A stretch of 36,058 nucleotides of DNA from CAYOEJ01 sp964403015 (GTDB lineage: Bacteria; Actinomycetota; Actinomycetes; Actinomycetales; Actinomycetaceae): NCBI GenBank assembly GCA_964403015.1, contig CAYOEJ010000018.1, positions 1-36,058 on the forward strand. The letters run 5' to 3'. Within the stretch, counting starts at the first letter, position 1. Each line of letters starts with the position of its first letter. Below the pieces are notes generated by a model. That model was not told the origin of the DNA. It searched no databases and worked only from the letters and a program-made list of their open reading frames with translations. The position numbers and the translations under genes were made by a program. This document shows positions 23,794-30,895 of this stretch, one piece after another.

Positions 23794-25074
23794 GTGGCAA
23801 GCATCGAGGCCGTAGCCTCTCGTGAAATTCTTGATTCTCGTGGCAACCCGACCGTCGAGGTCGAGGTACTACTCGACAATGGCGTATTCGCCCGTGCGCA
23901 GGTTCCATCCGGTGCGTCCACCGGCGCATTCGAAGCCGTAGAACGCCGTGATGGCGACGACTCTCGTTACCTCGGCAAGGGCGTTGCCGACGCCGTAGCC
24001 GCAGTTTCCGAGGTTATTGAGCCGGAGATTCTTGGTCTGGCTGCGTCCGACCAGCGTTTCCTTGACCAGACCCTCATCGAGCTCGATGGCACCGCCAACA
24101 AGGGCAAGATCGGCGCCAACGCCATCCTCGGTGTTTCGCTCGCAGTTGCGAAGGCAGCAGCGGAGTCCGCTGGTCTGCCGCTTTACGCATACCTCGGTGG
24201 CCCGAACGCTCACGTTCTTCCGGTTCCGATGATGAACATCCTCAACGGTGGTTCGCACGCGGACTCCAACGTTGACATCCAGGAGTTCATGATTGCTCCT
24301 ATCGGTGCCCCGACCTTCAAGGAATCCCTTCGCTGGGGTGCTGAGGTCTACCACGCACTGAAGTCCGTTCTCAAGGAGCGCGGCCTTGCTACCGGTCTTG
24401 GTGACGAGGGTGGCTTCGCGCCGAACCTCGAGTCCAACGCTGCAGCTCTGGACCTGATCCTTGTGGCAATCGAGAAGGCTGGCCTCAAGCCGGGTGCAGA
24501 CGTTGCTCTCGCACTTGACGTTGCCTCAACCGAGTTCTTCAAGGATGGCGGCTACCAGTTCGAAGGTGGCTCCAAGTCCACCGAGGACATGGTTGCTTAC
24601 TACGAGAAGCTCGTGACCGATTACCCGCTCGTTTCCATCGAGGATCCGCTGTCTGAGGATGAGTGGGACGCATGGACCGCGCTGACCACCCAGATCGGCG
24701 ATCGCGTACAGATTGTTGGTGACGACCTGTTCGTGACCAACCCCGAGCGTCTCCAGCGCGGTATCGACACCGGCGCAGCAAACGCCCTCCTCGTGAAGGT
24801 CAACCAGATCGGTACCCTCACCGAGACCCTCGAAGCCGTGGACAACGCACACCGTGCAGGATTCAAGTCCATGACCTCCCACCGTTCCGGTGAAACCGAG
24901 GACACCACGATTGCTGACCTCGCAGTTGCCACCAACTCCGGTCAGATCAAGACTGGCGCACCTGCTCGTGGCGAGCGCGTGAACAAGTACAACCAGCTCC
25001 TGCGCATCGAGGACGAACTCGACGATGCAGCAGTTTACGCTGGCGCATCGGCATTCCCTCGCTTCCAGGCCTGA
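23794..25074 (+). CDS. eno: Enolase (phosphopyruvate hydratase)
   Basis: This glycolytic enzyme interconverts 2-phosphoglycerate and phosphoenolpyruvate. The 426-residue product has 'REILDSRGNPTVEVE', 'PSGASTGAFEA' (mobile loop), the catalytic Glu region GDEGGFAP, metal ligands in ALDVA, SIEDP and VGDD, the catalytic Lys in LLVKVNQIG, and the signature SHRSGETED. The start is GTG 23794 behind a strong AAGGAG site. Codon choice is strongly biased, as expected for a highly expressed gene. Two hairpins follow the stop. Confidence 0.98.
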   Translation: MASIEAVASREILDSRGNPTVEVEVLLDNGVFARAQVPSGASTGAFEAVERRDGDDSRYLGKGVADAVAAVSEVIEPEILGLAASDQRFLDQTLIELDGTANKGKIGANAILGVSLAVAKAAAESAGLPLYAYLGGPNAHVLPVPMMNILNGGSHADSNVDIQEFMIAPIGAPTFKESLRWGAEVYHALKSVLKERGLATGLGDEGGFAPNLESNAAALDLILVAIEKAGLKPGADVALALDVASTEFFKDGGYQFEGGSKSTEDMVAYYEKLVTDYPLVSIEDPLSEDEWDAWTALTTQIGDRVQIVGDDLFVTNPERLQRGIDTGAANALLVKVNQIGTLTETLEAVDNAHRAGFKSMTSHRSGETEDTTIADLAVATNSGQIKTGAPARGERVNKYNQLLRIEDELDDAAVYAGASAFPRFQA

Positions 25075-25086
25075 GACTGCCGCGTG

Positions 25087-25105
25087 TAAGAGCTTTTAGC
25101 TCTTA
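25087..25105 (+). terminator. First hairpin after eno
   Basis: TAAGAGC (25087-25093) pairs with GCTCTTA (25099-25105) around a TTTTA loop, 12 bp after the stop codon. It is AT-rich and weaker than the next hairpin. Confidence 0.5.
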
Positions 25106-25123
25106 AACACAAGCAACGGACGT

Positions 25124-25152
25124 CCCCGCCCTGCCCACCCGGCAGGGCGGGG
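25124..25152 (+). terminator. Rho-independent terminator of eno
   Basis: A perfect 12-bp GC stem (25124-25135 with 25141-25152), a 5-base loop and then ATCTCTTT make a strong terminator that separates eno from the osmoprotectant operon. Confidence 0.9.
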
Positions 25153-25263
25153 ATCTCTTTCGCCCGCAGCGTTGCATTCCATTGTGTCTTTCGGACTGGC
25201 GTATTTGCAGCATAGGATGGCAGGGAATCGACTCACCGTGACTGCACTCAGCGTTAGGAAATC

Positions 25264-26169
25264 ATGTCTCGTTCGCTCGCCATCATGGCATCCATTGCCC
25301 TCACCGCTACCCTTGCCGCCTGCGGCGGATCCGATCCGCTCGATGAAGGTAGCGAAACTACCCAGCCGGACACCGAAACCACCACGCTGTCTATTGGCAG
25401 CCAGGACTATTATTCGAACGAGATCATCGCCGAGATCTACGCCCAGGCGCTAGAAGCTGAGGGCTACACGATCAACCGCGACTTCCGCATTGGTAGCCGT
25501 GAGGTCTACATGCCAGAGCTAGAAAACGGCAGCATCGACGTGCTTCCCGAGTACACAGGAAACTTCCTCCAGTACTTTGCTCCGGATACCGAGGCCAAGA
25601 GCCCCGAGGACGTGTACGGCGAGCTTAATGGCGCACTTCCTGACGGCCTGCGGGTCCTTGATCAGGCACCCGCCACCGATCAGGACTCCTATGTGGTTCT
25701 CAGTAGTTTTGCTGACGAACACGACCTCGTAAGCATTGGCGACCTCGCCGGGATCGATGGACTCACGCTCGGCGGAAACTCCGAACTCGAGGTTCGCCCC
25801 TACGGCCCCGAAGGGTTGCGGGAGATCTACGGCGTAGACGTCGAGTTCACCCCCATTGAGGATTCTGGCGGTCCGCTCACCATTAAGGCACTGCGTGACG
25901 GCGAGGTTGAGCTGGTCAACATCTTCACCGCTAGCCCGGTACTCGCAGGCGACGAATTTACCGTTCTCGAGGATCCTGAGGCAATGTTCCTCGCCTCCCA
26001 CGTGGTTCCGGTTGTCTCGGACCGAGTAGACGATGCGGCAGCGGACATTATCAACGAGATTTCTGCCAAGCTCACGTCCGAAGAGCTCGTTGCGCTGAAC
26101 CAGCGCTCGGTAGACGACCAAGCCTCAGCAGCCGAACTCGCATCCGAGTGGCTTTCCGAAAACTCATGA
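25264..26169 (+). CDS. Osmoprotectant (glycine betaine/choline-type) ABC transporter substrate-binding lipoprotein
   Basis: The product is 301 residues. A lipoprotein signal peptide ends ...TLAAC with lipidated Cys20, and an acidic Thr-rich linker follows. The mature OpuAC-type binding domain begins 'LSIGSQDYYSNEIIAEIYAQ' and has 'GSREVYMPELENGSIDVLPEYTG', a motif typical of OpuC/ProX/YehZ-like proteins. It would capture compatible solutes outside the membrane. Its stop overlaps the ATPase start (ATGA). The whole four-gene set (binding protein, ATPase, two permeases) is one transcript. The exact solute cannot be read from the sequence. Confidence 0.92.
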   Translation: MSRSLAIMASIALTATLAACGGSDPLDEGSETTQPDTETTTLSIGSQDYYSNEIIAEIYAQALEAEGYTINRDFRIGSREVYMPELENGSIDVLPEYTGNFLQYFAPDTEAKSPEDVYGELNGALPDGLRVLDQAPATDQDSYVVLSSFADEHDLVSIGDLAGIDGLTLGGNSELEVRPYGPEGLREIYGVDVEFTPIEDSGGPLTIKALRDGEVELVNIFTASPVLAGDEFTVLEDPEAMFLASHVVPVVSDRVDDAAADIINEISAKLTSEELVALNQRSVDDQASAAELASEWLSENS

Positions 26170-26791
26170 TTCTTTTCGATTCCGTCCGCAAGGAGTATCC
26201 GGGGACGACGGCGGTCGACGACTTCTCGCTCAAGATCCCATCCCATCACACCGTGGTTCTTCTCGGATCCTCCGGCTGCGGGAAGAGCACGCTTGTGCGG
26301 ATGGTCAATCGCATGGTGGAACCGACATCGGGTCGAGTTCTCATCGACGATACCGATGTTTCCTCGGTCAACCCGGTCAAGCTGCGTCGGTCGATCGGCT
26401 ACGTTCTTCAAAACGGCGGCCTTATGCCGCACAGAACCATAGCGGACAACATCGCCACCGTGCCGATGCTCAATGGCGTTTCCAAGCGTGATGCCCGCTC
26501 TCAAGCCAAGGAGCTGCTCGTGCGCGTTGGTCTCGATGCGCGGCTCGCCTCGCGCTTCCCCGCCCAGCTCTCGGGCGGTCAGCAGCAACGCGTTGGCGTT
26601 GCACGGGCGCTGGCTTCTGATCCGAACATTTTGTTGATGGATGAACCATTCGGTGCGGTGGATCCCATCGTGCGCCGGGAACTCCAGGATGAAATGCTCC
26701 GCTTACAAAAGGAACTCGGCAAGACGATCCTTTTCGTCACCCATGACGTGGACGAAGCCTTCCGCTTGGGCGACACCGTCGTCATCCTTCG
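26166..26791 (+). CDS. Osmoprotectant ABC transporter ATPase, 3' end lost in a gap
   Basis: 208 codons are visible from ATG 26166, which overlaps the preceding TGA. Walker A is GSSGCGKST, the Q-loop LQNGGLMPHRT, the signature LSGGQQQRVGVARAL, Walker B ILLMDEPFGAVDP, and the switch His is in THDVDEA. This is the ProV/OpuCA branch of importers. The sequence breaks off just after 'RLGDTVVIL', where such ATPases still have a C-terminal part, often with CBS domains. Whether CBS domains exist here is unknown. The apparent continuous frame into the permease across the N run is an artefact. Confidence 0.92.
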
Positions 26792-26891
26792 NNNNNNNNN
26801 NNNNNNNNNNNNNNNNNNNNNNNNNNNNNNNNNNNNNNNNNNNNNNNNNNNNNNNNNNNNNNNNNNNNNNNNNNNNNNNNNNNNNNNNNNN
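26792..26891. other. Assembly gap (100 N) between transporter ATPase and permease
   Basis: A 100-N scaffold gap removes the ATPase C-terminus and the permease N-terminus. Unlike the other three gaps, the two flanks share no repeated sequence. The missing DNA is probably several hundred bases, judged from normal gene lengths. Confidence 0.98.
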
Positions 26892-27467
26892 CCGGCAATC
26901 GCGTTGGCGGTGCTCATCGCCGTCCCGTTGGGCTACGTGGGCTTTAGGTGGCCGAAGGTCGGCGGACCTGTCGCTACTCTCACCTCGCTGATGTACGCAA
27001 TACCGGCGCTCCCGCTCATCATCGTCCTGCCCATGATTTTGGGGACCGCTTTGCGCTCCCCAATGACGATCGTCGCGGCCCTCACCATCTATGGTGTCGC
27101 GCTTTTGGTACGAAGCGCCGCAGATGGTTTCGGATCCGTAGATAGTTTCGCGCGAGAATCTGCGCGCGCAATGGGGATGAGCCGCTGGATGAGCTTTTGG
27201 AAAGTCGAACTCCCGCTTGCTGGCCCGGTCTTACTTTCCGGCATCAGGGTCGTTTCGGTGTCCACGATCAGCTTGGCAACGATTGGCGCTCTCGTAGGCA
27301 TGCCGAGCCTGGGCTCGTTACTGACCGATGGCTTCCAGCGCGGAATCCTCAGCGAAGTGCTCGCGGGCATTGCCATGACAGTCATTCTCGCGCTCGTCAT
27401 CGACGCTGTGCTCCTTCTCCTCGGCCGTGTTCTGATGCCGTGGTCTCGAGAATCGAGGGCGAAGTGA
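26892..27467 (+). CDS. Osmoprotectant ABC transporter permease, 5' end lost in a gap
   Basis: 192 codons including the stop remain, in frame from the first base after the gap. Membrane segments and the importer EAA-like loop 'ARAMGMSRWMSFWKVELPLAGP' identify a BPD_transp_1 permease of the OpuCB/ProW type. The missing N-terminus would hold about one or two membrane helices. The TGA overlaps the ATG of the second permease by one base, so the two are translationally coupled and probably form a heterodimeric channel. Confidence 0.9.
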   Translation, partial: PAIALAVLIAVPLGYVGFRWPKVGGPVATLTSLMYAIPALPLIIVLPMILGTALRSPMTIVAALTIYGVALLVRSAADGFGSVDSFARESARAMGMSRWMSFWKVELPLAGPVLLSGIRVVSVSTISLATIGALVGMPSLGSLLTDGFQRGILSEVLAGIAMTVILALVIDAVLLLLGRVLMPWSRESRAK

Positions 27468-28168
27468 TGAGCATAGTACAAGAGACCTTCAACTGGCTCA
27501 CCGACCCCTCACACTGGTCCGGTACCTCCGGAATTACGGCGCGGTTAATAGAGCACCTCGGCGTGAGCGCACTGGCAGTAGGGCTAGCTGCCATTGTGGC
27601 GATCCCGCTAGGTGTTGCGATTGGGCACACGAGGCGCGGCATCGGAGCCGTTGCTGGAATTACGGGAGCGGTGCGAGCCATCCCCACGCTCGGCTTACTC
27701 ACTCTCTTCGGTCTTATCCTCGGTATCGGGCTGCGCGCACCTCTCGTGGCACTCGTCTTGCTCGCTATTCCGTCGTTGCTAGCGGGCGCATATGCCGGTG
27801 TTGCAGCGGTTGACCCTCAGGTTCGCGATGGCGCTATTGCCACCGGGTTGAGTCGAGCACAACTCATTTTTAAAGTGGAGTTACCGTTAGCGATTGCGGT
27901 GATCTTCGGCGGAATACGCACAGCCACGCTTCAGGTCGTCTCAACCGCGACACTCGCCGCATATACCGCCGACGTCGGTCTGGGACGGTTCCTCTTCACG
28001 GGCTTGAAAACGAACGACTATCCGCTGATGCTCGCTAGCGCTCTGCTCGTCATCGCATTGGCACTCCTATGTGAAATCGTTTTGGGAACCTTGCAAAGCT
28101 ACCTACGCCGCAAGGTTGCCAATCCCGCTGTGGCACACAACCCACCGAGTCGAATATCTGCCAAGTGA
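27467..28168 (+). CDS. Osmoprotectant ABC transporter second permease
   Basis: The product is 233 residues with six or so hydrophobic segments and the coupling loop 'AIATGLSRAQLIFKVELPLA'. It starts at ATG 27467, overlapping the TGA of the first permease; longer in-frame extensions lie wholly inside that gene. The opening (MSIVQETFNWLTDPSHW) and 'GAVRAIPTLGLLTLFGLILG' are typical of OpuCD/YehW-like permeases. It ends 24 bp before ftsB with no terminator between. Confidence 0.92.
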   Translation: MSIVQETFNWLTDPSHWSGTSGITARLIEHLGVSALAVGLAAIVAIPLGVAIGHTRRGIGAVAGITGAVRAIPTLGLLTLFGLILGIGLRAPLVALVLLAIPSLLAGAYAGVAAVDPQVRDGAIATGLSRAQLIFKVELPLAIAVIFGGIRTATLQVVSTATLAAYTADVGLGRFLFTGLKTNDYPLMLASALLVIALALLCEIVLGTLQSYLRRKVANPAVAHNPPSRISAK

Positions 28169-28179
28169 TGGCAGCGCCC

Positions 28180-28185
28180 TAGACT
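28180..28185 (+). promoter_or_regulatory. Candidate -10 for a leaderless ftsB transcript
   Basis: TAGACT ends 7 bp before the ftsB ATG, and no Shine-Dalgarno sequence is present. This is the spacing expected when transcription starts at the A of ATG. The -35 region is unremarkable. Confidence 0.45.
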
Positions 28186-28192
28186 AGGCACC

Positions 28193-29032
28193 ATGAGCTC
28201 TCGCCGCCCAGGACCACGTCGACCCCGCCCGTCGGGGTCGTCGCGTGCATCCGGAAAGCAGCGGCCATCCGCAGCATCGTCGGCGCGCAGGCGAGCAGAA
28301 GCCTCCAAAGTTCCGCCGAAGCCCACGAGCAAAACAAACCGACCGGCGTCGTCGCCGAAGAAATCCCGGCCGGAGAGCAGAAATCTCGAAAATGCCGCTC
28401 GGCGACGGAATTCTTCCGAGCGATTTGGTTCCAAGTGGAACCTCGTGATCAAGGGCAAGGAGAAGACCCATCAGATTTCCCTTCGCCTTGCCGTCGTCTT
28501 AGCTTTTGCCGCCGTCGCAATTTTCATTGTGGCAACGCCGCTCAACCAGTACCTGGCTCAGCAGCAGGAAAAGCGAACCGTTCTTGCGAATCTGGAAGAA
28601 ACGGAAGTACGGGTAGCCGAGCTCGAACGGGAGCTCGAGCTGTGGAAGGACGAGAGCTACATCCAGTCCCAAGCACGTGAACGACTTGGGTATGTCATGC
28701 CCGGTCAGACCCTTTATTCAGTCACGGATCCCGACGCCGGCACTGCGAGCGAACAACTGGCGCAGCGGGCGGAGGAAGTGAATCGTCTGCGGCGTGAATC
28801 GACGCCCTACTACGTGACGATGTGGGACTCGATCTCGGTTGCTGGCCAAGTGGGGGATTTCGAGAATCCGTCGGAGGTGCCGGTTATTGACGCGCCCGCC
28901 ACCCCGGGATCTACCGAGGGCGACGAGTATACGGACGACGCCGAACCCGCGGGCGACGAGTATACGGACGACGCCGAACCAGCCGAACCAGCCGACAGCG
29001 TCCAAGACACCGGAGAGACTTCAGATGAATGA
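28193..29032 (+). CDS. ftsB: FtsB/DivIC septum formation initiator protein
   Basis: The product is 279 residues. A long basic, Pro/Ser/Arg-rich cytoplasmic N-terminus (1-95) precedes one transmembrane helix (about 97-117). A coiled coil follows (about 120-152, 'LEETEVRVAELERELEL'), then the family motif around 'SQARERLGYVMPGQ' (159-172), and an acidic C-terminal tail with a duplicated GDEYTDDAEPA unit. FtsB/DivIC joins FtsL and FtsQ in the divisome. Neighbouring DUF501 and ppx genes match the usual actinobacterial order, but eno is separated from it by the osmoprotectant operon. The tail is longer than in many relatives. Confidence 0.92.
   Translation: MSSRRPGPRRPRPSGSSRASGKQRPSAASSARRRAEASKVPPKPTSKTNRPASSPKKSRPESRNLENAARRRNSSERFGSKWNLVIKGKEKTHQISLRLAVVLAFAAVAIFIVATPLNQYLAQQQEKRTVLANLEETEVRVAELERELELWKDESYIQSQARERLGYVMPGQTLYSVTDPDAGTASEQLAQRAEEVNRLRRESTPYYVTMWDSISVAGQVGDFENPSEVPVIDAPATPGSTEGDEYTDDAEPAGDEYTDDAEPAEPADSVQDTGETSDE
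28918..28980 (+). repeat. Two 30-bp direct repeats (33-bp period) in the ftsB tail
   Basis: The same 30 bases (GGGCGACGAGTATACGGACG then ACGCCGAACC) occur at 28918-28947 and 28951-28980. They encode GDEYTDDAEP twice in the acidic C-terminus. The identity at the DNA level points to a recent in-frame duplication. Confidence 0.9.
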
Positions 29033-29573
29033 GATTCCAACGCCGAGCCTAGAGCAACTGCGAAAGGTAGCTGCGAATGCCACGGAGGTTCGTCCCGGTG
29101 ACAGGGAAACTCTCACCGCTCAGCTTGGCCGTGACCCGCGCGGCCTCATCGGTATCGGCGCTCGCTGTGCATGCGGTGTCCCCGCAGTCACCGTCACGTA
29201 TCCCAGGCTTCCCGATGGCACCCCATTTCCCACGCTCTTTTACCTGTCGCTGCCTTGGCTGGTCAAGGAGATCTCCCGTGCGGAGAGCTCGGGTGGGATG
29301 GTTGCCTACAATGAGCGTCTTGCGGCGGATCCCGAATATCTTGCCGCTCACGAACGCGCTCACGAAAGCTTTGTAAAGCGGCGCGACGAGCTCGACGTCG
29401 TCCCCGAATTGGGCGGCAAGTCCGCCGGCGGAATGCCAAACCGGGTGAAGTGCCTACATGCCTTGGCCGGGTATGCGCTGGCTGCGGGACCGGGCGTATG
29501 CCCCGTGGGCGATGACGCTCTTGCCGCCGCGGGCTGGGATCCTGACGTGTGCAAGTGTGAAGCTGCGGAGTAG
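29025..29573 (+). CDS. DUF501 domain-containing protein
   Basis: The product is 182 residues from ATG 29025, overlapping the ftsB stop by 8 bases, with GGAGAG upstream. The family pattern is visible: 'QLGRDPRGLIGIGARCACGVPAVTVTYPRLPDGTPFPTLFYLSLP' (in pieces), then 'GGMPNRVKCLHALAGYALAAGPGVCPVGD' and a Cys-containing end. DUF501 has no assigned function. It lies almost invariably between ftsB/divIC and ppx in actinobacteria, and the paired cysteines suggest a metal or redox site (inference). Confidence 0.93.
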   Translation: MNEIPTPSLEQLRKVAANATEVRPGDRETLTAQLGRDPRGLIGIGARCACGVPAVTVTYPRLPDGTPFPTLFYLSLPWLVKEISRAESSGGMVAYNERLAADPEYLAAHERAHESFVKRRDELDVVPELGGKSAGGMPNRVKCLHALAGYALAAGPGVCPVGDDALAAAGWDPDVCKCEAAE

Positions 29574-29649
29574 GCGCGGTACTCCTTCGACGAACCGAGC
29601 AGTAGAACGACCGTTGCAACCGCGCCGATGTGCATGAAAAGGTAAGAGT

Positions 29650-30621
29650 GTGAGAGTAGCTGGAATTGATTGTGGGACGAACTCCGCACGTTTGCTGATC
29701 GCCGACGTGCCTGGCAAAGACGCGCCGCTGGACGACGCCGTGCGGCGCATGGAAGTTGTGCGCCTCGGCCAAGGGGTGGACAAGACAGGCCAGTTTGATC
29801 CGCAGGCGCTGACCCGCACTTTCAAACTTATCGACGACTACGCCGCTCAGTGCCGCGAGCACGGGGTGGAGTCCATTCGTTTTGCCGCGACCTCTGCCAC
29901 GCGCGATGCCTCGAACCGCGATGTCTTTATCGACGGCGTTCGCGAGCGCCTCGGTGTCGAGCCCCAAGTCCTGAGCGGCGACGAAGAGGCGCGCGCGTCT
30001 TTTGCGGGTGCGATCTCGGCGCTGGAAGATTCGGCTGACTCGCCGATGCTCGCCGTGGATCTCGGCGGTGGCTCAACCGAACTGGTACTCGGAAACAGCG
30101 ACGGCCACGTCATTTCTGCCTTTTCCATGAACGTTGGCTGCGTGCGTATGCGCGAGCGTCACATGCGTAGTGACCCTGCGACCGATGCCGAGATCGCCGC
30201 GGCGCGCGGCGATGTGCAGGCGGCCCTCGATGAGGCGGAGAACTACGTTGATCTTTCCAAGACCCGCAGCTTGGTGGGTTTGGCCGGATCCATCACGACC
30301 ATCACCGCCAAAGCTCTAGATCTCGGTTTTTATAATCCCGAGGCCATCCACGGCACGTCTCTATCGCTCGCGGAAATTGATGGCGTGTGCGAATGGTTTA
30401 TTAGAGCCACCGCGATTGAACGCGCCAACCTCGGCTTCATGCATCCAGGTCGAGTTGATGTGATTCAGGCGGGCGCGCTCGTCTGGCAGCAGATCGTGCG
30501 CCGGGTGGCGGTTCGCACCGCAGATGCGGATGCCCCCGTCACTCATGCCATTACGTCAGAGCACGACATTCTCGATGGCCTAGCGCTGTGGGCGGCGGAG
30601 AGTCCCAACCGCCCAGCGTGA
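29650..30621 (+). CDS. ppx: Exopolyphosphatase/guanosine pentaphosphate phosphohydrolase (Ppx/GppA family)
   Basis: The product is 323 residues from GTG 29650, behind an AAAAGG site. It has an actin-like ATPase fold with 'GIDCGTNSARLLIADV' at the N-terminus, 'SGDEEARASFAGA' in the middle, and the second phosphate loop 'AVDLGGGSTELVLG'. The length is that of the short actinobacterial Ppx form without the C-terminal HD-like domain. Such enzymes degrade polyphosphate and/or pppGpp. It completes the ftsB-DUF501-ppx group. A weak stem TGACCG/CGGTCA at 30662-30691 lies after the gene. Confidence 0.92.
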   Translation: MRVAGIDCGTNSARLLIADVPGKDAPLDDAVRRMEVVRLGQGVDKTGQFDPQALTRTFKLIDDYAAQCREHGVESIRFAATSATRDASNRDVFIDGVRERLGVEPQVLSGDEEARASFAGAISALEDSADSPMLAVDLGGGSTELVLGNSDGHVISAFSMNVGCVRMRERHMRSDPATDAEIAAARGDVQAALDEAENYVDLSKTRSLVGLAGSITTITAKALDLGFYNPEAIHGTSLSLAEIDGVCEWFIRATAIERANLGFMHPGRVDVIQAGALVWQQIVRRVAVRTADADAPVTHAITSEHDILDGLALWAAESPNRPA

Positions 30622-30711
30622 GCGCTAGCCCGTCGTCGTCATTGACCCGCCGGTAGGTCTTTGACCGTGAGGTCACAGAGGCTATCGGTCAGCAACTGAT
30701 GAAGGCTCCGA

Positions 30712-30895
30712 CGTCAGTCCCGGAAGGAACCCGTCGTCGTCAGTCCCGGAAGGNNNNNNNNNNNNNNNNNNNNNNNNNNNNNNNNNNNNNNNNNNNNNNN
30801 NNNNNNNNNNNNNNNNNNNNNNNNNNNNNNNNNNNNNNNNNNNNNNNNNNNNNCGTCAGTCCCGGAAGGAACCCGTCGTCGTCAGTCCCGGAAGG
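30712..30895. repeat. 26-bp tandem repeats spanning an assembly gap
   Basis: CGTCAGTCCCGGAAGG is repeated with a 26-bp period at 30712 and 30738 before the gap, and at 30854 and 30880 after it. The last 42 bases before the gap equal the first 42 after it. The final copy overlaps the nhaA stop codon. The 260-bp ppx-nhaA interval holds no other gene. The copy number is unresolved. Confidence 0.85.
30754..30853. other. Assembly gap (100 N), ppx-nhaA interval
   Basis: A 100-N scaffold gap lies inside the 26-bp tandem repeat; its real size is unknown. Confidence 0.98.

Noticed and set aside
26148..27467. Apparent single 439-residue ATPase-permease fusion gene
   Set aside because: The frame is continuous only because the 100 N happen to keep it open. 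The two sides are an ATPase C-terminal break and a permease N-terminal break of the normal separate genes.
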